Shown: positions 29,741 through 40,539 of the stretch, one piece after another
Layout of the letters: the number at the start of each line of letters is the position of its first letter
Position numbering within the stretch: position 1 is the first letter of the stretch
Source of the DNA: Bathynomus jamesi
Taxonomy: Eukaryota > Arthropoda > Malacostraca > Isopoda > Cirolanidae
Assembly (NCBI GenBank): GCA_023014485.1
Contig: JAJOZX010005805.1
Span: 186,001 to 250,000, forward strand
DNA: 64,000 bases
Direction of reading: 5' to 3'
Position numbers and translations under genes: made by a program
Notes under the pieces: model-generated
Database searches by the model: none
What the model saw: the letters and a program-made list of their open reading frames with translations, nothing else
Told to the model about the DNA's origin: nothing

Positions 29741-32148
29741 GGTAAAGTTCCATGCCGGGCGCAGTTCAGAGTCCATGGGCTCTAATTTCTAACCTAACCA
29801 CCTAACAACGAATCGAATCTAAAACCTAACCTATCTTAACATATCATGCTGTTATGAACTCTGTCTACGAAACGCGTCTGGGGTCTGGAATTTCGCCAAA
29901 CTGTTACCTGTTGTGCCACGGGCGTTGGCGATTTACGGAGAGAGTTTTTATTCAAATAAATGTACCCCGTCATCGACCAATCGCAATTGAGGCAGCCCTT
30001 CCAGAAATGCTGAAGTGGGGACTGTTGTCGCTAAATGAAGTTGGTTCTAACAAACTTTAACTTAAAAATCTCCTACCATACGATTTTTGTAATTTTGGTA
30101 CCAACTGTAATTTTACTAATGCTTTGGAATTTGAAAAAAAAAAAAAAAGTCAGGAGTAATTTCGTGGAAACAAAATCTATATCAAGTGAGAATTGAAATC
30201 AGTACAAATGAAAATCCGCCCAGTAGATTGTAATTAGTCTTTAGTGTGATTATAATTATTAATTGTAGGAGAATTATGGTATGTCCAACGTCATAGTAGT
30301 ATGGAGAACACCTTGTACCATCGGTTATCAGCGTAGCGGTACATTGGGCCTTAAAGTAGATGCTATACAGTGTATCATAACTTGGGTAGCTGATGGTACA
30401 TCGTCTTTGTGGTAGGCTTGTGTGCAAGACCTATATACCGCTCGTATGTTTCGTAGAAATAAATTGAGGCAGATCTGAAATTTTAATTTATATATATATA
30501 AATAAAAAGTTTCGTGCGAGCACAAAAGTGAGAATCTCAAATTGTTCCTGTCCCATTCTCATCCTAGGATTCCTCAGTTATAAAAGTTTCTTCACCTTTA
30601 AGTTATTTTCAAACCAGGAGAGATTCATCCATATTTGAACTCTTTCTTGGAGCAATCTCATTCACTGATCATGGATTACTGAGGTAATAGAAAGTGCTCC
30701 ACGAAAGCCTGTTATGTCTAAACGAACGAAGATTTTGTTTACAAAGACATTTGAAACATTCAGGCACACTAAGTGTTCCCCAGTAGACTCGTATTTGTTA
30801 TAAATATGCAGTCGGGTTGGGAGATTGGTTTGGGTTCTTATTTCTTTAGTATTATTTATACAATAACTTCCTGAAGTATTATTTTTATTTGTGTTTTCTT
30901 GGTGCTGATTAGCCTGTGTGTGTGTGTGTGTGCGCGCGCGTGCAGTATTTTTCTTTGTACTGTATTTCGCATGTAACCATACACACACTTTCATTTGAGA
31001 GATATCATATCGGAGAGAGTTTTTTTCTGTCCTAATTCTTCCCGTCAAGGTTGGGATTAACTTCAGCCGTCTCAGGAATTTATTGACTTGGCGTAGACCC
31101 GTATTGTATCTTAGCTTTGGCTATTGACATGTGATAATTATTTTCCTACCTAGTGATACGTTCAGTAATGTATTTTCTCCAAATGTTAAGAATAGTCCTT
31201 GTCTAGTTTTGTAACGTTTGACAACTTTGATAAATGATTTGTTTTATGATATTGGCTAATAAAAGGTCATCAACATAAGTGCTTTTCATTTCCAGTTGGT
31301 GTTTTAATACTATTCTATATATCATCTCTTCACCCTCTATCCTCCTCTATCCTCCTCTACCTCCAGGGGTAGCCACCTTGTCGCGGTGAGTGGGGGACTT
31401 GTGTTTTTTGATCCAGTGGACTATTGTCGGCAGGGGCTCAGACGATAAGGTTTCGGAAATGGACAATAGACAAAATTAAAACCGTCGAAAAGAAAAAGCA
31501 CACAGTTGAAAGAACTTGAGTAAGAAGAAAGGTGTTCTGTCTACAATTACTAATAGAATACCGACTGTATTAATAATAATGGTAGAGAATAATAATAATA
31601 GACAATAGTGGTGGTAATAACGGGAGTGATTGTGGAAAAAACTCCGATACTTGCAGGAATGAGGGCGGAGAGACTAAACTGGGTTATAAGGAGGTATACT
31701 GGAGAAATATTAAAATGGTGACTGCAAAACAAAGAAAAGGTAAGGTATTAAAATTTTTGCTAAATTTTATTCTTGGTTTGGGTTGTGGTTATTCTACCGT
31801 AAGACATAGTCGTCTTTAAGTTCAATTCAGTTTGCGTTTACAAATACAAAGTTTTCCGTGTTGAGTCTACAGATTCACGTAAATAATAATCTAAAAATAC
31901 AGGCCTGCAAGTAGAAGGTTTTAGATTGCAGATACTTGTAGTTTTTGGTTCAGTGTGAGTAGACCAAACCTAAGGTAGTGAGAGAGTGACTGATTGCTGC
32001 AGGTGAAATTGTGCCGTCTTCGGGAGGAAACGCAAATTTGCGGTGCACCTTGCTCCTAAAGAATCATGCACCAGGACTGACAATGACTGGAGAGGTGGGG
32101 TGTGTGCAATACAGATTAACGAAAATTACAATAAATACGGATACGGTG
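29741..32148 (+). other. AT-rich stretch without a supported gene
   Basis: Contains an A14 run (30135-30148), (TG)n/(CG)n at 30917-30940 and scattered AT repeats. Short open frames (29854-30060, 30662-31048 minus, 31550-31732 minus) show no motif. Confidence 0.5.
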
Positions 32149-32475
32149 TTGTGATTAGCATCGCTGACTACGAATCCATCGGTCCCGGATTCGATTCTTG
32201 GTGACGGCAGGCGGCGCGCAACAAATCCAGCTGTTCATCCTTCTACACGGTAAAAATTGGGTGGTGGGTACCCTGGGTAGCCTAGTGGTTAAGACGCTGG
32301 GTAGCTGATCGGGATGCGAGATCGAGTCCGGGCGAGGACTGTAATTTCTGACCGCCCGTGGTGGGGCGTGGTTCGGATAACATGTTTAACTGTAGGTCTA
32401 AGGTGGAGTAACAAACTTTATTTTCGTTAGAATGAACAACTCGGGCGGAAGCAAAACCAAGGTTGTGTGTGTTTT
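32149..32475 (+). repeat. Dimeric tRNA-derived SINE, copy 1
   Basis: Two tRNA-like units in tandem. Unit 1 has GTGATTAGCATCGCTGACTA and the box B GGATTCGATTCTTGG; unit 2 has TAGCCTAGTGGTTAAGACGC and GCGAGATCGAGTCCGGG. A shared tail follows, ending CGGGCGGAAGCAAAACCAAG. Copies are at 39147-39405 (inverted) and 45226-45505. Confidence 0.75.
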
Positions 32476-32482
32476 TATGCAG

Positions 32483-32830
32483 GACCGAGAGGCCAAGGGC
32501 GAACGTCCGCAAAAGCTAACCCCCCCCCCCCCCCCGCAAAGAAGAAGAAGAAGAGCCAAAATCAAGGTCCATGGTTTTCGAGATACCTAGACACTGCGTT
32601 TGAAAGATTGGAAGTCATAGACGGGGGGGGAAATGGATTGAGGAACACTGTTCCAGAGTTGACCGGTTGAGTAGATAAAAGACTGGAAATACCGATTAAC
32701 TCCTGCATTAGAGAGTTGGACAGAAAAGGAATGAGAAAATGTAGAAAGTCTGGTGCTGCGTGGTCTCCTTAAAGGAAGGAAGCATGCAGTTAGAGAGTTG
32801 AAAAGAGCAGTGTCCGTTATAATAGCGATA
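32483..32830 (-). mobile_element. LINE-B copy 2, 3' end
   Basis: Only the 3' UTR and the last coding part. It matches 27003-27540 (GTTTTCGAGATACCTAGACA, TGCGTTTGAAAGATTGGA) but without the hAT insertion. It contains a C17 run at 32519-32535 and ends exactly where CR1-A sequence begins, at a GA tract. Confidence 0.75.
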
Positions 32831-33052
32831 GGAGAGAGAGAGAGTTACAAGGAAAAGAAGTACCTCAAAAGGCCTTGCGGCCCATACCGAGGAGGTACCA
32901 ATGGCAACGGGTGCCAGGGAAAATTTGTAAAAGTTTATTTTTCTTTCAACTATCCTAGCAGTAGTAGAAAACTGGATAGAAAAGTAGAAGGCTCTCTCCC
33001 CACCCTCCGCTCCCTCCCTGCCAGAGGCAGGTACGGAAAAAGGTTGAAGAAA
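32831..33052 (-). mobile_element. CR1-A 3'-UTR fragment with (GA)n tail
   Basis: A short, strongly 5'-truncated CR1-A copy: GA tract at 32831-32844, then GTTACAAGGAAAAGAAGTAC...ACGGAAAAAGGTTGAAG. The same ~200 bp is repeated in the next copy from 33053, so the two copies are head to tail with the GA tract as the joint. Confidence 0.85.
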
Positions 33053-33520
33053 AGAGAGAGAGAGTTACAAGGAGGAGTTACAAGGAAAAGAAGTACCTCA
33101 AAAGGCCTTGCGGCCCATACCGAGGAGGTACCAATGGCAACGGGTGCCAGGGAAAATTTTGTAAAAGTTTATTTTTCTTTCAACTATCCTAGCAGTAGTA
33201 GAAAACTGGATAGAAAAGTAGAAGGCGCTCTCCCCACCCTCCGCTCCCTCCCTGCCAGAGGCAGGTACGGAAAAAGGTTGAAGAAAATACCTTGACCCTG
33301 GAAAAGTAGCCAAGGAAATTTTACAGGGAAGTGGAGAATATATAAATAGCTCTATATTTAGTTTACTAACATGAGAGTATTCAGTACTTTGTCTAGCCTA
33401 TTTTTAAACAGATTTACACTTTGACTGGAAACAACCTCTGAGGGAAGTTGGTTCCAGATATTAACTATTTTATAGGAAAAGAAATTTCCGCAGACTGAGG
33501 TCCTAAATGTCTTTACACAC

Positions 33521-36301
33521 TCAAATAGTGTGCAAGATTTCGTCTAACCTTTTCTTGAACTGATCCACAGAGGAACTGTTCACAACTTCCGAAGGTAACC
33601 TGTTCCATGTGTCACAGATCTTATACGTAACGTAATTCCCACACACACTAGTCCTAAACCGTTTCAAATCCAACTTCCAACCATTGTTGCGAGTTGGGTT
33701 ATCATTTAAACTAAACATACTTTTAAAATCGACATCGTTGACCCCTCGTAAGAGCTTGAAAACCTCGATCAGTTGACCGCGCAGCCTCCGAGTTTCAAGC
33801 GAAAACAAGTTCAGGGCGCGTAACCGTCGATTGTAGCCCATATGCCTAACGGAAGGGATTAACTTTGTGGCCCTCGCCTGCACTCGCTCCAGCCTCTCAA
33901 TATCTTTCCTGAGGGTGGGCGACCAGAACTGCACAGCATACTCCAGGTACGGCCGAACAAGGGAATTGTACAGTGAGAGCACAATCTCCTTGTTCCGAAA
34001 CTGAAATTGCCTCCTGATATAACCCAATAGTTTCTGGGCTTTCTTTTCCACCTCTACACACTGTTTCGTAAACTTAAGGTCGCTGCTAATTAGCACACCC
34101 AAGTCCTTTTCTAAATCAGTCACCTCGATATTACTGCCCAACATCGAGTAGTCCGACTTGGGATTGGCGTAGCCAATGTGCATCACTTTGCATTTACCCA
34201 AGTTAAACGGCATTTGCCATTTTTCGGACCACTCTCCTATCCTACCTAGGTCCGCACGCAGTTCCTCGATCGCTTCGGGCGTCCCAACATTGGCCCCAAG
34301 CTTGGTGTCATCAGCGAATTTGGCGATCCGACTGACGATGCCACCGTCGATATCATTTATGTAAATGGTAAACAACAGTGGCCCCAAAACGGAACCCTGA
34401 GGAACCCCACTAGTGACCGAGGCCCAACCCGAACTAGCCCCTTTAATTACCACCCTCTGCCGCCTATTCCTCAGCCAGTTTTCAATCCACCTACCTATTT
34501 CCCCACCGATACCCAGCGCGCGCACTTTCGCCATTAGCCGGCGGTGAGGTACCTTATCAAAGGCTTTCTGAAAGTCGAGATAAAGTATATCAATCGCCCT
34601 ACTCTTATCGTACTCACTCAACATGACGTGGAAAAACTCGAGCAAGTTGGTGAGACACGACCTATGCCGTCTAAACCCATGTTGGGAGTCCCCAAGCAGC
34701 TTGTGGGAATCCAAATGGTCAACGATTCTATCAGCTATTATCCTTTCTAATAATTTACCTACAACTGTAGTGAGACTAATAGGACGATAGTTCCCTGGAC
34801 TTTCGTGATCCCCTTTCTTAAAGATAGGGGTCACGTTGGCCTCCCTCCAGTCACCAGGCACCTGGCCCATCACCAACGATTTGTTGAAGACTGTAGCCAG
34901 GTGGGGAGCCACCTGGTCGCGCACTTCTCGCAAAACACTGGGGAGAAACTGGTCTGGCCCAGGAGCCTTAAACGCGCTCAGTTTGTCTATTCTATGAGCA
35001 ACGACTGTCGCGGTACATCTAACACTATCCAGGTCAGCACCTTCGTGCCTCACAGCTGGCTCGGGGATGACGCGGGTATCCTCCCTGGTGAACACTCCCG
35101 CAAAGTACTCATTAAGCACATTAGCGATGTCCGCGTCGGAGGTCCGCAGAACGCCGCTTCCGTCCTTTAAAGGACCTATCATGCTTCTAATAGGCTTTCT
35201 ACTATTAACATAACTGAAGAACTCCTTAGGGTTCCTCTTGCAGAGGCTTGCCACCCGTAGTTCTTCGTTACGTTTCGCTAGCCTAACCTTCGCCTTCACT
35301 TCCCTACACAGGCGGACATACGCTTCAGTGTTCTCGTGGGAACGATTGGCCTTCGCCCTCCTATACACTACTTTCCTATTTCGGATAGCCGAAGCGATGC
35401 CACGATTGAACCACTTAGGCTGCGTTGAAGCAGGGGTGACCGGTTTTGAGGGTATGGCAGCAGACTGCAGCACCATAAACTCATCCCGGAATGCACTCCA
35501 CACTCCCTCAACATCGCCGCCAACCTCTAACCCCATCTCTCCTACGCTCTCCCTGAGGCTAACAAAGTTCGCCCGCCGGAGATCGAGCTTACTGCCTCTC
35601 GAGTTACTACGCTTCACCCGAGGGACGCACACACGGAACCTAATAAGACCGTGATCACTCCCGCCCAACGATTCGTCAACGGTGAGGCCAGTGACGAGGT
35701 TGTCTTCGGTCGTGAATACTAAGTCTAGAACGCTTTCGCCTCGTGTAGGCTCGTTGACCCACTGAGTGAGGAAGTTCTCATCAGCAAAGTCAACTAGCCT
35801 CCTCCCTTCAGCATCGGCAGTCCTCTTTTCCCACTTTATGCCGTGACAGTTGAAGTCTCCTAAAACTACACACACCCTATCCCCTAGCAGGCTACTGAGT
35901 TCGGTGTACAGGGCTGTATCGTCCTCGAGGAGGAGATGCGGAGGTCTGTACACCAAGATTAACCTATAGTTCGTCCCTCCCACGTTCAGATCGACGCCAA
36001 GCAGCTCCCGTTCCGACCGGAACTGGCAGTCAACCGGACTCAACGTGTTTCTGACGTATATTAGTACCCCACCCCCCTCCCCACGGGTGCGGTCTTTGCG
36101 AAACATTCTATACCCGGGAATTTCGAACTCCCCAACGTAGTCCCTACGATCAGTATGAATCCAGGACTCGGTGATAGCAACGATATCCTGGTATTCTGAT
36201 GCTAAGAGCGCCCGTAGCTCGCAAAACTTGTTCCTAATTGACCTAGCATTAAAAAGCATTGCACGGAGGGAGCCTTCCCTATTCTGACCGCCCCCTAGCA
36301 C
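33521..36301 (-). CDS. CR1-A ORF2: endonuclease-reverse transcriptase, 926 residues, intact
   Basis: An uninterrupted reading frame. Endonuclease (residues ~10-230): MLFNARSIRNKFCELRALL, VAITESWIH (Glu), VVLGDFNCHGIKWE and LGGSDHGLIRF (catalytic SDH). Linker: KAPGPDQFLPSVL. RT (~490-740): ISLTTVVGKLLERIIADRIV, SQHGFRRHRSCLTNLLEFF, YLDFQKAFDKVPHRRLMAKV, SGVPQGSVLGPLLFTIYIND and SRIAKFADDTKLG (catalytic FADD). C-terminal: WQMPFNLGKCKVMHIGYANP, RPYLEYAVQFWSPTLRKDIE, then TWNRLPSEVVNSSSVDQFKK. All catalytic residues are present. It starts at the ATG of MLGGGQN, overlapping the out-of-frame end of ORF1. It could supply activity for the truncated copies nearby. Intact frame and near identity to 60289-61590 mean it is young. 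Confidence 0.9.
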   Translation of the reverse strand: MLGGGQNREGSLRAMLFNARSIRNKFCELRALLASEYQDIVAITESWIHTDRRDYVGEFEIPGYRMFRKDRTRGEGGGVLIYVRNTLSPVDCQFRSERELLGVDLNVGGTNYRLILVYRPPHLLLEDDTALYTELSSLLGDRVCVVLGDFNCHGIKWEKRTADAEGRRLVDFADENFLTQWVNEPTRGESVLDLVFTTEDNLVTGLTVDESLGGSDHGLIRFRVCVPRVKRSNSRGSKLDLRRANFVSLRESVGEMGLEVGGDVEGVWSAFRDEFMVLQSAAIPSKPVTPASTQPKWFNRGIASAIRNRKVVYRRAKANRSHENTEAYVRLCREVKAKVRLAKRNEELRVASLCKRNPKEFFSYVNSRKPIRSMIGPLKDGSGVLRTSDADIANVLNEYFAGVFTREDTRVIPEPAVRHEGADLDSVRCTATVVAHRIDKLSAFKAPGPDQFLPSVLREVRDQVAPHLATVFNKSLVMGQVPGDWREANVTPIFKKGDHESPGNYRPISLTTVVGKLLERIIADRIVDHLDSHKLLGDSQHGFRRHRSCLTNLLEFFHVMLSEYDKSRAIDILYLDFQKAFDKVPHRRLMAKVRALGIGGEIGRWIENWLRNRRQRVVIKGASSGWASVTSGVPQGSVLGPLLFTIYINDIDGGIVSRIAKFADDTKLGANVGTPEAIEELRADLGRIGEWSEKWQMPFNLGKCKVMHIGYANPKSDYSMLGSNIEVTDLEKDLGVLISSDLKFTKQCVEVEKKAQKLLGYIRRQFQFRNKEIVLSLYNSLVRPYLEYAVQFWSPTLRKDIERLERVQARATKLIPSVRHMGYNRRLRALNLFSLETRRLRGQLIEVFKLLRGVNDVDFKSMFSLNDNPTRNNGWKLDLKRFRTSVCGNYVTYKICDTWNRLPSEVVNSSSVDQFKKRLDEILHTI

Positions 36302-37565
36302 GACCCGTTTCCCGAACAGCCAGGGCTGTCGGGAGTTGAAGAGCCCCTCACTAACGAGGGGGCAACTTCCGCAGGAGACTGAGCCCCCTCCAACGTAGGA
36401 GGAGGGTCACCCACCTGTACTTCGACGCACCCTTCAGTTGAAGGTACGTCCGCCACCGGCTCATCCTCATCTCTCCCCGGTGGGGGCCCATCATCTCTCC
36501 CAGGACTCGACCTCACCATTCTGTATAGGTGCCGGTCGAGCAGCGCGCCTAGCACACCTTTACCTTGTCATTGAGGTGGACACCATCCCTCTGGTAAAGG
36601 TCCCACCTACCCGAAAATGCATCGAAGGGGTCAATAAACTTCACGCCCAGCGGAACGCACAAGTCTTGTACCCTCTCGTTGATGCCAATGACCTTACTGA
36701 GCGCGTGGTCACTGGCATTCATTCGCGGTAAAATACCCATTAACATTCCCCTGTCTGTCTTCAGTTTTAGATCATCCGCAAGAGACATGATCTCGGTGAT
36801 GATCCATTCTGTAAGACCTACCCCACCGCCTTTGAGGAACAGGTCATTGCCACCAGCGTGGACAACGATCGCAGTCCTCCGACTAGCCACGCGCACCTTC
36901 TCTACCTCCTTCCTTAAGTGCGCCGTTCCCCGCCCAGGTAAGCACCTTACCTTCCTCCCATCCCGGTTTGCAGAAGCAAAGTACTTCTCCTGGCCCCTGA
37001 TCTGCGAGTCCCCAATCAAAACGGTGTCTTCCTCCTTCGAGCACAGGAGACTAAAGCGGTTAGAGGTCTTGACAGGGCAACTGGGGTCTCAGGCTTCGGC
37101 TTCGCAGCCTTCTTGCCCGAGACCTTTCGAAACCCGTCGCCACCCATACACGCAGTTACACCACCCGACCCACCCCGACAGGTAGCTACATCCTTCGGTT
37201 TCTTTGGGCCATCAGCAGGCCCCTTCCCACCCTTCTCTATCGATCCCTTCCCACCCTTCTCTATCAGCCCCTTCTTTGAGCCCTCCTTTGTTCTAGATAC
37301 TTAATCTTACAGTTTGAATCTGCTGGTGTGTTTTTAATTTGATCTTGTCCACTGGGTTGGATTTCCAGTGCTACGACCCTAGCTTCAAGCTTTTTACTAA
37401 TTCCTTTAGCTCTTTAACTTCCTTTTCGTGGTTGTCTCTAAGTTTACAAAACAAACATACACTAAGGGATGTGATATCGCTGATACTACCCTCTGGGAAG
37501 TCTACGCACCAATGATTAACTTTACATTTAAAGCATTCTGCTTTCAATTTAGCTGGCCCTGCCAT
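36300..37565 (-). pseudogene. CR1-A ORF1 with SGNH esterase domain, frameshifted
   Basis: N-terminal part (37565-37371): MAGPAKLKAECFKCKVNHWC, with Cys pairs like a small zinc finger, then a charged coiled coil (KEVKELKELVKS). The frame is lost near 37380, where the shifted frame continues KKLEARVVALE. The esterase part (37050-36549) has TVLIGDSQIRGQEKY (nucleophile Ser), VVHAGGNDLFL (Asn block) and YQRDGVHLND (D-x-x-H). A further frame change near 36556 gives the tail LGALLDRHLYRMVRSSPGRD. All SGNH blocks are seen, but no single frame joins them. ORF1 proteins of this type bind LINE RNA. Confidence 0.8.
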
Positions 37566-38262
37566 ATTTTCTTTTTTTGTTTTTTTCTGAATACTCTGAA
37601 TAAGATAAAGCGTTCTAGCAATGAAAACTATCCAAAAACGTTATGACCAGTATATAAAAAAGGGGGGGGGGGTGAATTAATCCCGCGCGTAGACGCACCC
37701 GCCTTTTTGCAAGTGACGTTCATTCCTTCCAGAAGACTACACCTCTCCTGCTGCCGCACCGACCAAAGGTCTCCCCAGGGCCGGACCGTCCCAAACGTGT
37801 CGCAGCTACCAACTGACAAACACTCGCGACGCAAGCGTCACGGATTTTCCGCAGGAGCGACAGCGAGATGCAGCCCCTTACTAAGTCTTACTAGTCACTC
37901 ACAAGCGGCCAGACTCTTAGAATCCAGTGTTCAAGGGATATCCCACCAGACCCAGAGCCCACGCCCGAGACTTTACGCTGGCCTGGCAGCCAGCTGGGCA
38001 GTAAAGCCCTCTCACCTCAGAGAAGTACAGCCAAGCACCATCAATTGGTCACCAAAGAACGGTCGCAGGGGGCTGGTCAAGCCATTACGCGTTAGGAATG
38101 GGCTTAACGGGGCACTAGCCACACTCCATTCATCGCGCCCCTACGCCTGGGACCCCTCCATCCCAGTCTCTCACAACCTACGAGCGTTAAATGGTGTTAT
38201 TTATAGAGGTTCCAAAGCCTCTCTTCCCACGCATGAGGTAGCAGTAGGGTCCTAATAGTAAA

Positions 38263-39127
38263 AGAGAGAGAGAGAGTTACAAGGAGTTACAAGGAAAAGA
38301 AGTACCTCAAAAGGCCTTGCGGCCCATACCGAGGAGGTACCAATGGCAACGGGTGCCAGGGGAAATTTTGTCTTTCAACTATGCTAGCAGTAGTAGAAAA
38401 CTGGATAGAAAAGTAGAAGGCTCTCTCCCCACCCTCCGCTCCCTCCCTGCCAGAGGCAGGTACGGAAAAAGGTTGGAAGAAAATACCTTGACCCTGGAAA
38501 AGTAGCCAAGAAATTTACAGGAAAGTGGAGAATATATAAATAGCTCTATATTTAACTTGCTCACAGAAACACCGTGCAAGCGAACTCCTACATAGTTTTC
38601 TTATGTTTTAATCTTAAACTATCAACGTGTTAAAGTAATTCCCACATATACTCGTCCTAAATCATTTCAAATCCAACTTCTAACCATTGTTGCGAGTTGG
38701 GTTATCATTTGAACTAAACATGCTTCTAAAATCGACATCTTTGAACCCACGTCACGTAAGCGTCGATTGTAGCCCATATGCCTAACGAAAGGGATTAACT
38801 TTGTGGCATTTTTCGGCAGTTTCCAATCCACCTACCTACTTCCCCACCAATACCCAGCGCGCGCACTTCGGCCATTAGCCGGCGGTGAGGTACCTTATCA
38901 AAGGCCTTCTAATCAATCGCCCTACTCTTATCATACTCACTCAACATGACGTAGAAAAACTCGAGCATGATGGTGAGACACAACCTATGCCGTCTAAACC
39001 CATGTTGGAGTCCCCAAGTAGCTTGTAGGAATCCAAATGGTCAACAATCCTACTCGCTATTATCCCCTCTAAATATTTACCTACAACTGAAGTTAAATGG
39101 TGTTATTTATAGAGAGAGAGAGAGAGA
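38263..39127 (-). mobile_element. CR1-A internally deleted derivative, copy 1
   Basis: Has the CR1-A 3' tail and 3' UTR (38263-38580), then only selected pieces of the RT C-terminus with deletions, and at its other end a stretch of the CR1-A 5' UTR (TAAATGGTGTTATTTATAGA, 39093-39112). A GA tract (39111-39127) closes it. The same deletion joints are in 58805-59767, e.g. GGGATTAACTTTGTGGC joined to ATTTTTCG-CAGTTTCCAATC. No ORF remains. Confidence 0.8.
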
Positions 39128-39146
39128 CCCCCCCCCCCCCCCTTAG

Positions 39147-39405
39147 CCTACAGTTCAATGTGGAATCCGAACCACGCCCCACCACGGGCAGTCAGAAATT
39201 ACAAAGTCCTCGCCCGGACACACACACATGATCAGCTGCCCAACGTCTTAACCAGTAGGTTACCCAGAGTACCCACATATCTACCACCCAATTTTTGTTG
39301 TGTAGAAGGTTGAACAGCTGGGTTTGCTGCGCGCTGCCTGCCGTCACCAGTAATCGAATCCGGGACCGATGGATTTGTAGTCAGCGATGCTAACCACTAC
39401 ACCAC
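39147..39405 (-). repeat. Dimeric tRNA-derived SINE, copy 2 (inverted)
   Basis: Reverse complement of the SINE at 32149-32475. Box B-like TCGAATCCGGGACCGATGGA and the second unit GTCTTAACCAGTAGGTTACC are seen in antisense. A C16 run at 39128-39143 adjoins it. It ends in a short (TA)n tract at 39410-39420. Confidence 0.75.
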
Positions 39406-39557
39406 ATTTTATATATATATAAAATGTTGATGGATCTCGCAAACGAGTTTATGCTGACACAGGAGATAACAGAAAATACCAGGAAAAATAACTACCTAGA
39501 ACTGGTATTCACAAACAACACGAACTTCATTGCCGACATAAAAATAACCCCAACTAT

Positions 39558-39752
39558 AAATGCAAAAAACTTCCGGTGTCGGGAGAATGAGATCTAACCT
39601 AGGTGCGAATTTCTTAACGGTCGGTCCCTGGACTGTTTTTCCCTCTTGTTTTGGTTCATTCGTGTTTCTGTATCCACCCGAGGAGGATGCCAGTGTGCGT
39701 CGAAACTGTCGTGGAAATAAACTCTGTCTATTAGAGTGGGTTTTTATTTTCA
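39558..39752 (+). mobile_element. Short PLE-tail / retrozyme-like insertion in LINE-D
   Basis: Flanked by perfect 12-bp repeats AACCCCAACTAT (39546-39557 and 39753-39764). Copy A of the LINE shows the empty site near 4258-4275. The 3' half reads CCCGAGGAGGATGCCAGTGT then GCGTCGAAACTGTCG, resembling the GAGGA...CGAAAC end block of PLE terminal repeats and hammerhead-bearing retroelements. It has no coding capacity. The assignment beyond 'short retroelement' is tentative. Confidence 0.5.
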
Positions 39753-39913
39753 AACCCCAACTATTATCTCAGACCACAATATAATCGAGTTATTAACAAA
39801 TATGGCGATAACTTTAGAAGACAATATACATACGGAAGGAAGAAGGAAGAAGGAAATTTGGGGCTTTTAACCTAAACTCAAAGACCATAAATTGGGAAGA
39901 AATCAGATCACAC

Positions 39914-40207
39914 ATGGCCCAAATAGAGTGGAGAACAGTTTTAGAGAATAAAACAACTGAAGAAATGTTAACAACCTTGGAAAAGACGTTGAGAATTTTG
40001 GAAAAATATGCTCCGAAAGCAAAACCAAAAGGAAAGAGGAACTGGCTAGAGAGACAAAAGAGAAGAATATTCCGCCAAAGAAAGAGAGTAGTGACGAAGT
40101 TAGCAAATTGCGGAGAAAACGGTGTCAGGAAAATAATACAAGAAAAACTGGAGAGTATCGATAGGGAAATAGAGAGAGGGAAGAGAAAACGACGGGAGAA
40201 GCAATAA
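39914..40207 (+). pseudogene. LINE-D copy B, EN-RT linker coding piece
   Basis: 97 codons, strongly basic, with helices (LERQKRRIFRQRKRVVTKLA). It corresponds to the DUF-like linker between endonuclease and RT. It continues in other frames as KENPKYFYSYAKRGNKNVRY and SLRAQYETSSVPQKSDKAIP (40200-40500) up to the break at the nested insertion. Confidence 0.65.
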
Positions 40208-40539
40208 AGGAAAATCCAAAATACTTCTACAGCTATGCGAAAAGGGGAAACAAAAACGTGCGCTACTATCGGGCCCTTAAGGAAAGGAAATAATGAACTA
40301 ATAGAACATCTAAAAGAAATATCTGAATCATTGAGAGCCCAGTATGAAACGTCTTCAGTACCCCAAAAGAGTGACAAAGCGATACCTGAAATAGATGCAT
40401 TCTTCAAAGAGAAATTGCAAGGAGAATGTATAACAGACTTTGATTTTACCCCAGAAGATATAGCGAGAGTTAATAGGACGAATGGAATCACATTCAGCTA
40501 CAGGTCCGGACAAATGGAACGTACTATTAATTAAAAACA

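Larger units (their letters stand above)
33053..38262 (-). mobile_element. CR1-A: nearly full-length CR1-type LINE
   Basis: On the minus strand from about 38262: a 5' UTR (38262-37570), a broken ORF1 (37565-36300), an intact ORF2 (36301-33521), a 3' UTR (33520-33065) and a terminal (CT)n tail (33064-33053 as GA on +). The SGNH-esterase ORF1 plus EN-RT ORF2 is the layout of CR1/L2-type elements. Both borders are GA tracts and both neighbours are other CR1-A copies. About 5.2 kb. Confidence 0.9.

Noticed and set aside
32753..33295. 180-codon open frame on the + strand with an internal duplication
   Set aside because: The duplication is two head-to-tail copies of the CR1-A 3' UTR read antisense. 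No protein family.
37707..38255. 182-codon open frame on the + strand
   Set aside because: It is antisense to the CR1-A 5' UTR and ORF1 start and has no family motif; a GC-rich shadow.
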